Assembly (NCBI GenBank): GCA_002684375.1
Contig: NYVC01000057.1
Location: 1-12,055, forward strand
DNA length: 12,055 bases
Direction: 5' to 3'
Source: Marinovum sp.
GTDB lineage: Bacteria > Pseudomonadota > Alphaproteobacteria > Rhodobacterales > Rhodobacteraceae
The notes under the pieces are model-generated. The model worked only from the letters and a program-made list of their open reading frames with translations, ran no database searches and had not been told where the DNA came from. Below, piece after piece: positions 1 to 6,420 of this stretch; positions within the stretch are counted from its first letter, which is position 1; each line of letters opens with the position of its first letter. Position numbers and translations under genes: made by a program.

Positions 1-193
1 AGTTTGGATTTTCCCTGGCTTCTGCAATTTGTTGCTGAAACTTAATGGCTAAAGGGGCCGCTCTGGCGTTGGCCTCTATCTTATCTGAGGTTTTCAACGC
101 TTGCTTGAAGGCTGCTTTCCCAAAGACAGGTCTAACATCTTTGGGTATCGTGACTTTGACCGACCAAGCATTTCCTTGCTTTATGAGATACAT
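1..193 (-). CDS. Tyrosine recombinase / phage-type integrase, N-terminal part
   Basis: The minus strand from an ATG at 193 is open to the window edge and gives 64 residues beginning MYLIKQGNAWSVKVTIPKDV, with RPVFGK, FKQALKTSDK and EANARAAPL following. This pattern (short strand with an aromatic residue, then a V/IPKDVR turn, then 'LKTSDK...A..RA') is the usual N-terminus of alphaproteobacterial site-specific integrases (DUF6538-type domain) before the arm-binding and catalytic domains. The catalytic R-H-R-Y residues lie outside the window and cannot be seen. An in-frame stop (TAA) lies about 39 bases upstream of the ATG and no other start fits, so 193 is likely; the ribosome site is weak. 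The gene reads away from the erythritol genes, and its start lies 93 bases from a tRNA-Gly 3'-end copy at 287-304, as expected for an island integrase beside its attachment site. Whether it is intact is unknown. Confidence 0.75.
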   Translation of the reverse strand, partial: MYLIKQGNAWSVKVTIPKDVRPVFGKAAFKQALKTSDKIEANARAAPLAIKFQQQIAEARENPN

Positions 194-286
194 TTTACCA
201 CCATTATACCTAGATTTGTACCTAGAATGTGGGTATTATTTATTTATATTCAATAGTTTGAGTGCGTTAAGTTCGAAAAGACTGGG

Positions 287-304
287 TTCCCGCTACCCGC
301 TCCA
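287..304 (+). repeat. Probable attachment site: 18-base copy of a tRNA-Gly 3' end
   Basis: TTCCCGCTACCCGCTCCA reads as the end of the T-arm, the acceptor strand and CCA of a tRNA-Gly. The U discriminator followed by CCA after an acceptor ending CCCGC is typical of bacterial tRNA-Gly. The bases to the left (TTAAGTTCGAAAAGACTGGG) do not complete a tRNA: there is no full T-arm, anticodon arm or D-arm. It is therefore a duplicated tRNA tail, the usual trace of an integrase that recombines at the 3' end of a tRNA gene. Orientation (CCA end toward the right) implies that the intact tRNA-Gly lies to the left and that this marks the right boundary of an island containing the integrase at 1-193. The tRNA match is from memory of tRNA-Gly sequences. 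Confidence 0.6.
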
Positions 305-311
305 GTATTAA

Positions 312-335
312 TAAGTAATATAAAGCAGTTACTTA
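312..335. repeat. AT-rich inverted repeat next to the attachment site
   Basis: TAAGTAA at 312-318 and TTACTTA at 329-335 are perfect inverted complements separated by 10 bases. The repeat lies 8 bases beyond the tRNA-Gly tail. It could be a protein-binding arm site or a weak hairpin, but a repeat of this size and composition can also arise by chance. Confidence 0.3.
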
Positions 336-507
336 CAGGAAAATTACCAAGCTTTATCCCCTAGAGCAAGCAATCGAGTTAACGAACCCGTTTCAAAAAG
401 CGCTGGGTTACCTACGGCTAGGAGATAATTGACAGTGAAAGTTGCCACTCGAAATCTTCATAAAGTGCCTGATGCATTTGCCCTTAGGCTTGACGTACTT
501 TGGCACC

Positions 508-824
508 CTATACCTTAGTGTTACCCTGTACTTCTGCTGCTCTAGCCGCTGTGGCCTCGAAGCGCCGGCGCAGCTTCAAGCGGCGTAAGCTTTCGACGCC
601 CCGGCTCTTGATCAAAGCTAATGGATTGCCCTTTGGGTCCATCATTGACCATATCTGACCCTGGTCGTCCAGTTCCACCAGCAAGTCCCAGTCCACCTCT
701 TTGAGAATAAGCGTTCCTATACGTCCAGAGACGTACTTCCTCGCAGCGTTTGCGCAGTCTTCTTAGCCACAGCCCCCATCCTCTTCGCCTTGTTTTCCGC
801 TATCTGCCTCTTTTTATCTGTCAC
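508..824 (-). pseudogene. Small hypothetical gene broken by an apparent one-base deletion
   Basis: Two minus-strand frames join into one plausible protein. From a GTG at 824 the first frame reads VTDKKRQIAENKAKRMGAVA and on to KKTAQTLRG, then runs off to a stop at 717-719. The second frame continues KYVSGRIGTLILKEVDWDLL, through VELDDQGQIW, to a stop at 508. Adding one A to the GGAAG at about 737-740 (making GGAAAG) gives a continuous 105-residue protein with a basic N-terminus and a highly charged Arg-rich C-terminal third (SLRRLKLRRR). An ATG at 779 preceded by GAAGAGG is an alternative start. I do not recognise the family and see no membrane segment or catalytic motif. The GTG lies only 12 bases past the eryB stop, so it could have been the last gene of the operon. 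A sequencing error would explain the shift equally well. Confidence 0.45.
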
Positions 825-836
825 CTATGGCTTTGG

Positions 837-2369
837 TTAATAATTATCTGAAAATAAATTGACATCTTTATGCCGAAGCGCGTCCTTGAACCATTCATCT
901 ATGAGTAAAATTTCATTTGGGCGTACAGTGAGGCCGTGCTTTGTTCGCCTGTCAAGAACATCCTTTGAGCATCTGGCCCACTCATGGTGCATTAAATAGA
1001 CCAGCTCGGCTTCAAAAAGAAGTGAGCCATACTGTTTACCTAGGTCATTCATTGTTGAGGCATTTCCAATGATATGAGTTATGCGCGTGCCATAAAGTCG
1101 GGCGTAGTGCATCGATAAATCCCTTGGTAACCAATAATAATCTGCCCGCACCTTGTCTAAAAATATGTCAAAATCCGCATCCACCATATCGCCACCAGGC
1201 AAAGGCGCATTCGTGGTCCAGTTCCCACCCATTTGCGGAAAGACTGGTTTCAATTTTTGCACGGCGTGCTCTGCAAGCTTTCGGTAAGTGGTAATTTTGC
1301 CTCCAAAAATGTTCAGAATTGGTGCACCGCGAGACTGGTCAAAATCAAGCACATAGTCACGTGTTACAGCGCTTGGATTGCCGTTGCCGTCATCAAAAAG
1401 CGGGCGTACACCAGAAAAAGATCCGATGACATCGTCGGGTTTCAGCGCAATTTTAAAATACCGGCTTACGGCGTCGATCAGGTACGTGACTTCACTTTGA
1501 TCGACGCACACATCATTTGGGTCGCCTTCATAGGCTATATCAGTGGTCCCAATCAGAGCTTTGTCACCTTCGTAAGGATTAATGAAAATAACCCGTTTAT
1601 CGTGATTTTGCACAAGATAAGCCTGTTGTCCGTCCCAGAATTTAGGCACAATAATGTGGCTGCCTTTGACCAGCTTGACCGAGCGGTTGGAATTTGTTCC
1701 AGCAACACGACCGATCACGTCATTCACCCAAGGCCCGGATGCATTGACCACGGCTTTTGCACGGATTTCACGTGTTTCACCGGAGCCCTCGGCCGCGACA
1801 GTTGCAAGCCATTGGCCCTTTTCTTGCCTGAGGGATGTACAGCTGGTTCGGGGCAGGACCTCCGCGCCTTTTTCGTGGGCATCAACGGCGTTAAGTACAA
1901 CCAATCTTGCGTCGTCCACCCAGCAATCCGAGTACTCGAAACCCTTGGTGTATTCTGACTTGATGGATGCACCTTCTGGGGCACGTCTAAGATCAAGGGT
2001 ACGTGTGCCGGGCAAGCGCTTTCTGCCGCCCAGATGATCGTAGATGAACAGCCCAAAGCGCACCAACCATGCGGGTCTGTCTTTTGGGCTGTGAGGCAGC
2101 ACAAAACGCAGAGGCCAGATAATGTGAGGTGCCGCGTTTAACAATACCTCTCGTTCGATCAGCGCTTCGCGAACCAGACGGAATTCATAATATTCAAGGT
2201 ATCGCAACCCGCCATGAATCAATTTGCCCGACCTCGAGGAGGTACCTTCTGCCAGATCATCTTTTTCACAAAGAATAACTGACAAGCCTCGTCCTGCCGC
2301 ATCACGCGCGATGCCGGCTCCATTCACGCCGCCGCCTATAATGAATAGATCAACAACATTCGTCATCAT
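837..2369 (-). CDS. eryB: Erythritol-phosphate dehydrogenase EryB (GlpD-family flavoprotein)
   Basis: This 510-residue protein belongs to the FAD-dependent glycerol-3-phosphate dehydrogenase family and is close to the usual GlpD/EryB length of about 500. The FAD dinucleotide-binding motif GGGVNGAG is at residues 12-19, with E35 closing the second strand. The family signature GTSSRSGKLIHGGLRYLE spans 42-59, and NIFGGKITTYRKLAEHA spans 353-369. In Brucella and Sinorhizobium EryB oxidises the erythritol phosphate made by EryA to a tetrulose phosphate, passing electrons to the respiratory chain at the membrane; I infer that role here from the eryA, mpt and eryD neighbours. Sequence alone does not exclude plain GlpD activity. 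The ATG at 2369 overlaps the preceding gene's TGA as ATGA, suggesting coupled translation; a second ATG follows immediately. It is the last clear gene of the operon, and no Rho-independent terminator is visible after it. Confidence 0.82.
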   Translation of the reverse strand: MMTNVVDLFIIGGGVNGAGIARDAAGRGLSVILCEKDDLAEGTSSRSGKLIHGGLRYLEYYEFRLVREALIEREVLLNAAPHIIWPLRFVLPHSPKDRPAWLVRFGLFIYDHLGGRKRLPGTRTLDLRRAPEGASIKSEYTKGFEYSDCWVDDARLVVLNAVDAHEKGAEVLPRTSCTSLRQEKGQWLATVAAEGSGETREIRAKAVVNASGPWVNDVIGRVAGTNSNRSVKLVKGSHIIVPKFWDGQQAYLVQNHDKRVIFINPYEGDKALIGTTDIAYEGDPNDVCVDQSEVTYLIDAVSRYFKIALKPDDVIGSFSGVRPLFDDGNGNPSAVTRDYVLDFDQSRGAPILNIFGGKITTYRKLAEHAVQKLKPVFPQMGGNWTTNAPLPGGDMVDADFDIFLDKVRADYYWLPRDLSMHYARLYGTRITHIIGNASTMNDLGKQYGSLLFEAELVYLMHHEWARCSKDVLDRRTKHGLTVRPNEILLIDEWFKDALRHKDVNLFSDNY

Positions 2370-2683
2370 AAATGCTCTTTGTTTTGTGAGCCATAGCTCG
2401 AAACAGATTGAGCGATTTTGGCTGTATCAGTGGTCCTGAGGGTGCCAAAATCTCTGCGAACCCCATTGGGATGATACCGGCTTGCTATTAGCTCGAGATC
2501 GCCCACAAACCCCTTCGGGCAGATTGCATTTAAACGTGTACCAACCATTCGGTGATTTTTCACAGGACGCTCTAAATCAACTGCGATGGCTTCAAGGTCC
2601 GTTAAGCCAAAATTATTTACGTCCGCGCGGCTGCTTTCCCGAGGCATTCTAAGAAGTACAAGTTTGGGGCCGTTGTCGTACAT
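2366..2683 (-). CDS. Unrecognised 105-residue protein inside the erythritol operon
   Basis: I do not recognise this family. The protein starts MYDNGPKLVLLRMPRESSRA and continues with DLEAIAVDLERPVKNHRMVG, LNAICPKGFVGDLELIASRY and a Ser/Thr-rich tail. It has no signal peptide, no membrane segment and a single Cys (C55). It looks like a small soluble cytoplasmic protein. It starts 4 bases after the hydroxyacid dehydrogenase stop and ends in a four-base overlap with eryB, so it is almost certainly co-translated with its neighbours. There is no good ribosome site before the ATG at 2683, which again suggests termination-reinitiation coupling. Position suggests a helper or small enzyme for tetrulose phosphate handling, but nothing in the sequence proves a function. 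That it is a real gene is supported by the fit at both ends. Confidence 0.7.
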   Translation of the reverse strand: MYDNGPKLVLLRMPRESSRADVNNFGLTDLEAIAVDLERPVKNHRMVGTRLNAICPKGFVGDLELIASRYHPNGVRRDFGTLRTTDTAKIAQSVSSYGSQNKEHL

Positions 2684-2687
2684 CTAG

Positions 2688-3737
2688 CTAAGCTAAACAA
2701 AGATTGTTCAGGGGGGCCCCGGTAATGTAATTTTTCACATCCTCAGCCAGCACTTGCGCGGCATATTGAGCGGTGCGCACTGAGGCGCCGGCTATGTGAG
2801 GGGTAAGCGTCACATTTTCGAGTTGAAGAAGGGGCCAATCAGGCGGTGTGGGTTCAATCGCAAAGGTCTCTAGCATAGCCGAGCCAATGGTGCCATTAAC
2901 CAGAGCCTCATACAGATCATCATAATTGCACAAAGGTCCCCGCGCCGTATTGACCAACAAAGCATCACTTTTCATTTTTGAAAGTGTCTCTTTATTGATC
3001 ATTTGCGTTGTTTCCTCGGTCACGCGGGGATGCAGCGTGACCACATCGCTTTGCTCCAGAAGACTATCCAAACAGATTTGCTCAACACCGGCTTCTAGAT
3101 CTGAAATATCAAGCTGTACATATGGATCACTGACTAGAATGCGGCATCCAAACGCTCGCAATATTTTGACCAACCGGGTGCCAATTTTTCCGTAACCAAT
3201 AACCCCAACTGTCATTTCATTGAGCTCGCGGCCTGTTGTGTCCGCCCGGTACAAATCGCCACGCCATACGCCTTTGCGCATTGTTTCATGCCCTATGCGA
3301 ATCTTACGCGTCTCGGCAAGGATTGCGCCTATGGTGAACTCTGCAACGGCCGATGCATTCCTGCCGGGTGCGCGTACAACTTTTACCCCACGCCTATTCG
3401 CAGCTTCAACGTCGACATTGACTGGCCCACCACGGGAACACGCAATAAACCTTAAGTTTGGTAAAGAGTGCAACATGGCATCCGTAACTGGAGACTGGTG
3501 CATAATGAGGACTTCAGCATTGCCAATAAAGGCTGTGACCTCATCAAAGTCTCCGATGAATTCCTTGATTAAAATATCTGGATCGCCTGAATACCCATGA
3601 TTGACGGGGCTGTTAGGCCAGTCCTCCAATCGCAAACGACAATTTAGACCCTCATGCGGACACACCTTACGCAGTTCTTTTTCAAACATCTCTGGGAGAA
3701 TAAAATGGTCGCCAATAATCGCGATATCCCGAACCAT
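2688..3737 (-). CDS. D-isomer-specific 2-hydroxyacid dehydrogenase, NAD-dependent
   Basis: The 349 residues show the whole D-2-hydroxyacid dehydrogenase fold. The split substrate domain takes roughly 1-130 and 320-349. The Rossmann domain has VGVIGYGKIG at 177-186 (GxGxxG at 181-186) and an acidic residue at D204 ending the second strand, which favours NAD over NADP. The catalytic triad is visible as R266 (in NTARGPL), E295 (in LETFAIEP) and H314 (in TPHIAGAS). The family reduces 2-keto acids to D-2-hydroxy acids or the reverse, in the cytoplasm; phosphoglycerate, glyoxylate, lactate and erythronate-4-phosphate dehydrogenases belong to it. The true substrate cannot be read from sequence. AGGA sits 9 bases before the ATG, and only 2 bases separate it from the eryA stop. 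It is not one of the standard Brucella eryABCD genes, so it may add a side or alternative step for an oxidised four-carbon acid. Confidence 0.85.
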   Translation of the reverse strand: MVRDIAIIGDHFILPEMFEKELRKVCPHEGLNCRLRLEDWPNSPVNHGYSGDPDILIKEFIGDFDEVTAFIGNAEVLIMHQSPVTDAMLHSLPNLRFIACSRGGPVNVDVEAANRRGVKVVRAPGRNASAVAEFTIGAILAETRKIRIGHETMRKGVWRGDLYRADTTGRELNEMTVGVIGYGKIGTRLVKILRAFGCRILVSDPYVQLDISDLEAGVEQICLDSLLEQSDVVTLHPRVTEETTQMINKETLSKMKSDALLVNTARGPLCNYDDLYEALVNGTIGSAMLETFAIEPTPPDWPLLQLENVTLTPHIAGASVRTAQYAAQVLAEDVKNYITGAPLNNLCLA

Positions 3738-3739
3738 AC

Positions 3740-5296
3740 TCAGCTGTCCTTTTTATTTGCTAATTGGTGCCAAATCGGTTGCAGCGCTTCGCGCGCTGCG
3801 ACATATTTTGGGAAGTGCCGTCTATAGAGATCGACAAGTTCAGGTTCGGGCGTCTCTTGCGGACCCAAAAGTGGAAAGACCCATTCGCTCAGGCAGCTTT
3901 CCATGTTATCGTAAACACCCACCGAAACAGCTGCGATCATCGCAGCCCCAGCGGCCCCTGCTTCCTCGCGCAAGGATTGCCGCACGGGAACACCGAGCGT
4001 TGCAGAAAGAATGTTGCGCAAGCCTTGGGACTGCGCGGCGCCGCCAGTGAGTCGGATTTCACTTGGAACTTGTCCAATGGCAGCATAACAATCCCGCGCA
4101 GCGAAACCCAAGCCTTCGATGGTTCCGCGCACCAGATCGCCGAAGCCTTGATTCGAATTCAAGCCCACAAAGCTGGCGCGTGCTGTGTGATCGATAAACG
4201 GGCCTCGTTCGCCGGCATCGGAGATATACGGATGGTAGAGTAGTGATGCAGGGGGCGCATCTTTAATCCACCCATTTATCAAATTCAGCAGCTGATCTTT
4301 TTCAACATTCATATTTAAGCTTGAGGCCACCTGACTTGCCAAGGCCAAAACCCAATCAAGGTTGAGCGTGCTGGCCATATTCGTTTGTAATTGGGCCGCA
4401 ATGCCCTCAATGGGCATCATCATGACATAGCCAGATTTCAGTTCGGTATTGAGCACGATGTCTGATGATTGGATCGCACTGATGTGGACCCCCGTTGTCC
4501 CCACAATTGTGCACCCAACAGAGGCATTTGGTTCATAGGCGCCCGCTCCCAGCGCACTACAAACAACATCGACATACCCTAAAACTATTGGTGTGCCTTG
4601 AAGCAGGCCAGTTTTTGCGGCAGCAGCTTCGGTCAAAGGATGATAGGTGGAGGCGCCATCACAGATCGGCGGGATTAAAGAAGCATGTTTACCCAGCCCG
4701 TAAAAATCAATTACCTCCTCAGAGTAGCTCTTTGTTTTGTAATCGCCAAAGGTAAAGCAGGCCTCGGAAGGATCGGTTGCACGGACATCGGTTAGGTTCA
4801 TGTAAAGCCAATCTTTACAATGAAACGCCATGGCAGACCGGTCCAGTTGCTCTGGCTGATGCTGCATCATATGAACGAACTGCGCACCTTGTTGACAGGC
4901 ATTCAGTCCAGTGCCAGTGCGCAAGAACCGAGCCTCGTCATTGCTGCTCTGGCGCAATTTCTCTGCAGTGTGTCCGGCACGTGCATCTAGCCAGAGCCAG
5001 GCGTCACCAACGGGTTGATGGTCTTTATCGATCAACCAAGTCCCATCGCCTTGCCCTGTAACCGCCACTGCTGTCACGCGATGTGCTAAGTTTGGTACTG
5101 CCTCAGCCAATTGACGCAGAGAACGGACACAGTCGTTCCAAGTCTGGTCCAAGGGCTGAGTGGCCGATCCGTCTTCTGCAGTGGTATAGCGGTTCGGCAC
5201 AGACGCCACAGCTATCTGGCGTCCAGTTAGATCAAAAGCAACAGATTTGATCACTGACGTTCCTGCATCTATTCCGATAATAAGATTTTTACTCAT
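3740..5296 (-). CDS. eryA: Erythritol kinase EryA (FGGY carbohydrate kinase)
   Basis: The 518-residue protein is an FGGY-family sugar kinase, matching EryA in length (about 519 in Brucella). The N-terminal phosphate-binding motif IGIDAGTSVIKSVAFD is at 7-22 with D10 and G12. The likely catalytic base is D243 in GYVDVVCSALGAGA. The second-domain ATP contacts are IVGTTGVH at 264-271 and LTGGAAQS at 416-423. The opening sequence closely resembles my memory of Brucella EryA, which phosphorylates erythritol with ATP in the cytoplasm as the committed step. Xylitol, ribitol or another polyol remains possible, since transporters of this type also take up those. The ATG at 5296 overlaps the mptE stop by four bases (ATGA), so transport and kinase are translationally coupled. 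It is followed after 2 bases by the hydroxyacid dehydrogenase. Confidence 0.85.
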   Translation of the reverse strand: MSKNLIIGIDAGTSVIKSVAFDLTGRQIAVASVPNRYTTAEDGSATQPLDQTWNDCVRSLRQLAEAVPNLAHRVTAVAVTGQGDGTWLIDKDHQPVGDAWLWLDARAGHTAEKLRQSSNDEARFLRTGTGLNACQQGAQFVHMMQHQPEQLDRSAMAFHCKDWLYMNLTDVRATDPSEACFTFGDYKTKSYSEEVIDFYGLGKHASLIPPICDGASTYHPLTEAAAAKTGLLQGTPIVLGYVDVVCSALGAGAYEPNASVGCTIVGTTGVHISAIQSSDIVLNTELKSGYVMMMPIEGIAAQLQTNMASTLNLDWVLALASQVASSLNMNVEKDQLLNLINGWIKDAPPASLLYHPYISDAGERGPFIDHTARASFVGLNSNQGFGDLVRGTIEGLGFAARDCYAAIGQVPSEIRLTGGAAQSQGLRNILSATLGVPVRQSLREEAGAAGAAMIAAVSVGVYDNMESCLSEWVFPLLGPQETPEPELVDLYRRHFPKYVAAREALQPIWHQLANKKDS

Positions 5297-6420
5297 CCCA
5301 CTAAGCGCGCCCCATGGCTGATTGCTATCCCTGTTGCCGGATTAAATATGTGGATGTTCGATGGCTCCAGATGGATAAATATTTTCTGACCTTTTTCAAG
5401 GTGGGTGCGATCGTGTTCCACCAACACTATTGACCCTCCTGCAAAATTTGCAGCTATGTGGCTTTGATCTCCCAGCCATTGGTTGGCTACCACAGTCGCG
5501 GGTGAACCAGTTTGTCTGCGTTCAACAGCATAGGGACGCACCCCGAGAACAACCTCCCCCACCGTCGCCAAGCGCGCGCGCAACTCTGTTGAAAACGCAT
5601 CTAGAGCGTAGGTCAACTGAACGTCACTTTCGAGCTTGAACGTGACAGTCGCCTCAGAGATGTTCACCAAAGCGGGAAAGACATTCATCGGAGGTTCGCC
5701 CACAAACGTGCCTGTGAACAAATTGGCAGGCGATTTCTTGATAGCTTCGGGGCTGGCGAATTGTTGAAGCTCGCCGTCTTCCATGACAGCGATGCGATCC
5801 GCAAGAGCATTTGCCTCTGTTTGATCATGCGTCACCAAAATCGCTGTAAAGCCGTGTTCTTTTATGTACGACTTGATCCGGCCACGCAGCAGGGTGCGCA
5901 ACTGCGGTTCCAACTGTCCCATTGGTTCGTCGAGCAAATATAGATCAGCATCCCGAATAAGCGCCCGACCGAGCGATGCTCGTTGTTGCTGGCCGCCAGA
6001 AATAGAGGAGGGGTATTTATCTAAAATATCTGAAATCTCGAGCATAGCGGCAATATCCTCCACCTTCCTCGCGACGTCGGCGGCAGGTAATTTCCCCCTT
6101 TTTAGTGCAAACGCAATATTATCGCGTACAGTCACCGTTGGGTAAAGAGAGTAACCTTCGAACGCCATGGCCACGTTCCGCTGTATCGGAGGCAAGGTGT
6201 GAATTTCCCGCCCCCTGATACTGATTTTACCGCGGCTTACGTCCTCAAATCCCGCCACCATCCGCAGTGTAGAGGTCTTACCGCAGCCCGAAGAGCCCAG
6301 AAGCGCAATAATCTCGCCGCTACTCACCTGCATGGAGATGTTGCAGACAGCGTGCACACCTTGGTCGATGGGACCGTAAAATTTATCAACGGCTTCCAGA
6401 TTTAAAATTACATCGTTCAT
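5293..6420 (-). CDS. mptE: Polyol ABC transporter ATPase MptE
   Basis: This 375-residue CUT1-type sugar transporter ATPase has a nucleotide-binding domain (about 1-235) and a C-terminal OB/TOBE regulatory domain. Walker A is GSSGCGKT (42-49), the signature is ISGGQQQR (140-147), Walker B is LYLLDEP with D164 and the catalytic E165, and the H-loop His is H198 in VTHDQ. Two usual residues differ: the Q-loop reads AFEGYSLYP with E88 in place of Gln, and the D-loop reads GQLEPQLR with Glu in place of the usual Asp. The protein is therefore the more complete of the two ATPases but not canonical. It pairs with MptD at the cytoplasmic face of MptB/MptC. The start overlaps the mptD stop by four bases (ATGA at 6417-6420). 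The symbol follows the Sinorhizobium mptABCDE polyol transporter by gene order and type. Confidence 0.82.
   Translation of the reverse strand: MNDVILNLEAVDKFYGPIDQGVHAVCNISMQVSSGEIIALLGSSGCGKTSTLRMVAGFEDVSRGKISIRGREIHTLPPIQRNVAMAFEGYSLYPTVTVRDNIAFALKRGKLPAADVARKVEDIAAMLEISDILDKYPSSISGGQQQRASLGRALIRDADLYLLDEPMGQLEPQLRTLLRGRIKSYIKEHGFTAILVTHDQTEANALADRIAVMEDGELQQFASPEAIKKSPANLFTGTFVGEPPMNVFPALVNISEATVTFKLESDVQLTYALDAFSTELRARLATVGEVVLGVRPYAVERRQTGSPATVVANQWLGDQSHIAANFAGGSIVLVEHDRTHLEKGQKIFIHLEPSNIHIFNPATGIAISHGARLVG

Larger units (their letters stand above)
194..507. other. Gene-poor boundary stretch beside the integrase
   Basis: I see no convincing gene here. The stretch contains the tRNA-Gly tail at 287-304 and an AT-rich perfect inverted repeat at 312-335 (arms TAAGTAA and TTACTTA, 10-base loop). 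It also holds a short plus-strand frame, 435-518 (GTG start, 27 codons, with AGGAG at 420-424 ahead of it), that resembles nothing I know. The segment between the tRNA tail and the small gene at 508-824 may be chromosomal flank or leftover element DNA. Confidence 0.5.

Noticed and set aside
265-304. Possible complete tRNA gene
   Set aside because: Only the 3' tail matches tRNA-Gly. The T-arm is incomplete and no anticodon or D-arm can be folded to its left, so it is treated as an attachment remnant.
45-311. Plus-strand reading frame of 88 codons at the left edge
   Set aside because: The opposite strand encodes a convincing integrase N-terminus over most of it, and the frame runs on through the tRNA-Gly tail.
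381-415. Inverted AACCC / GGGTT pair
   Set aside because: Arms of only five bases with a 15-base loop; expected by chance.
435-518. Short plus-strand frame with GTG start and AGGAG upstream (27 codons)
   Set aside because: Too short and unlike anything known; the ribosome-site match alone is weak support, and it overlaps the end of the minus-strand small gene.
1233-1958. Long plus-strand reading frame of 241 codons
   Set aside because: It lies wholly opposite eryB, whose family signatures are unmistakable. The plus-strand product has no recognisable motif and no ribosome site of note.
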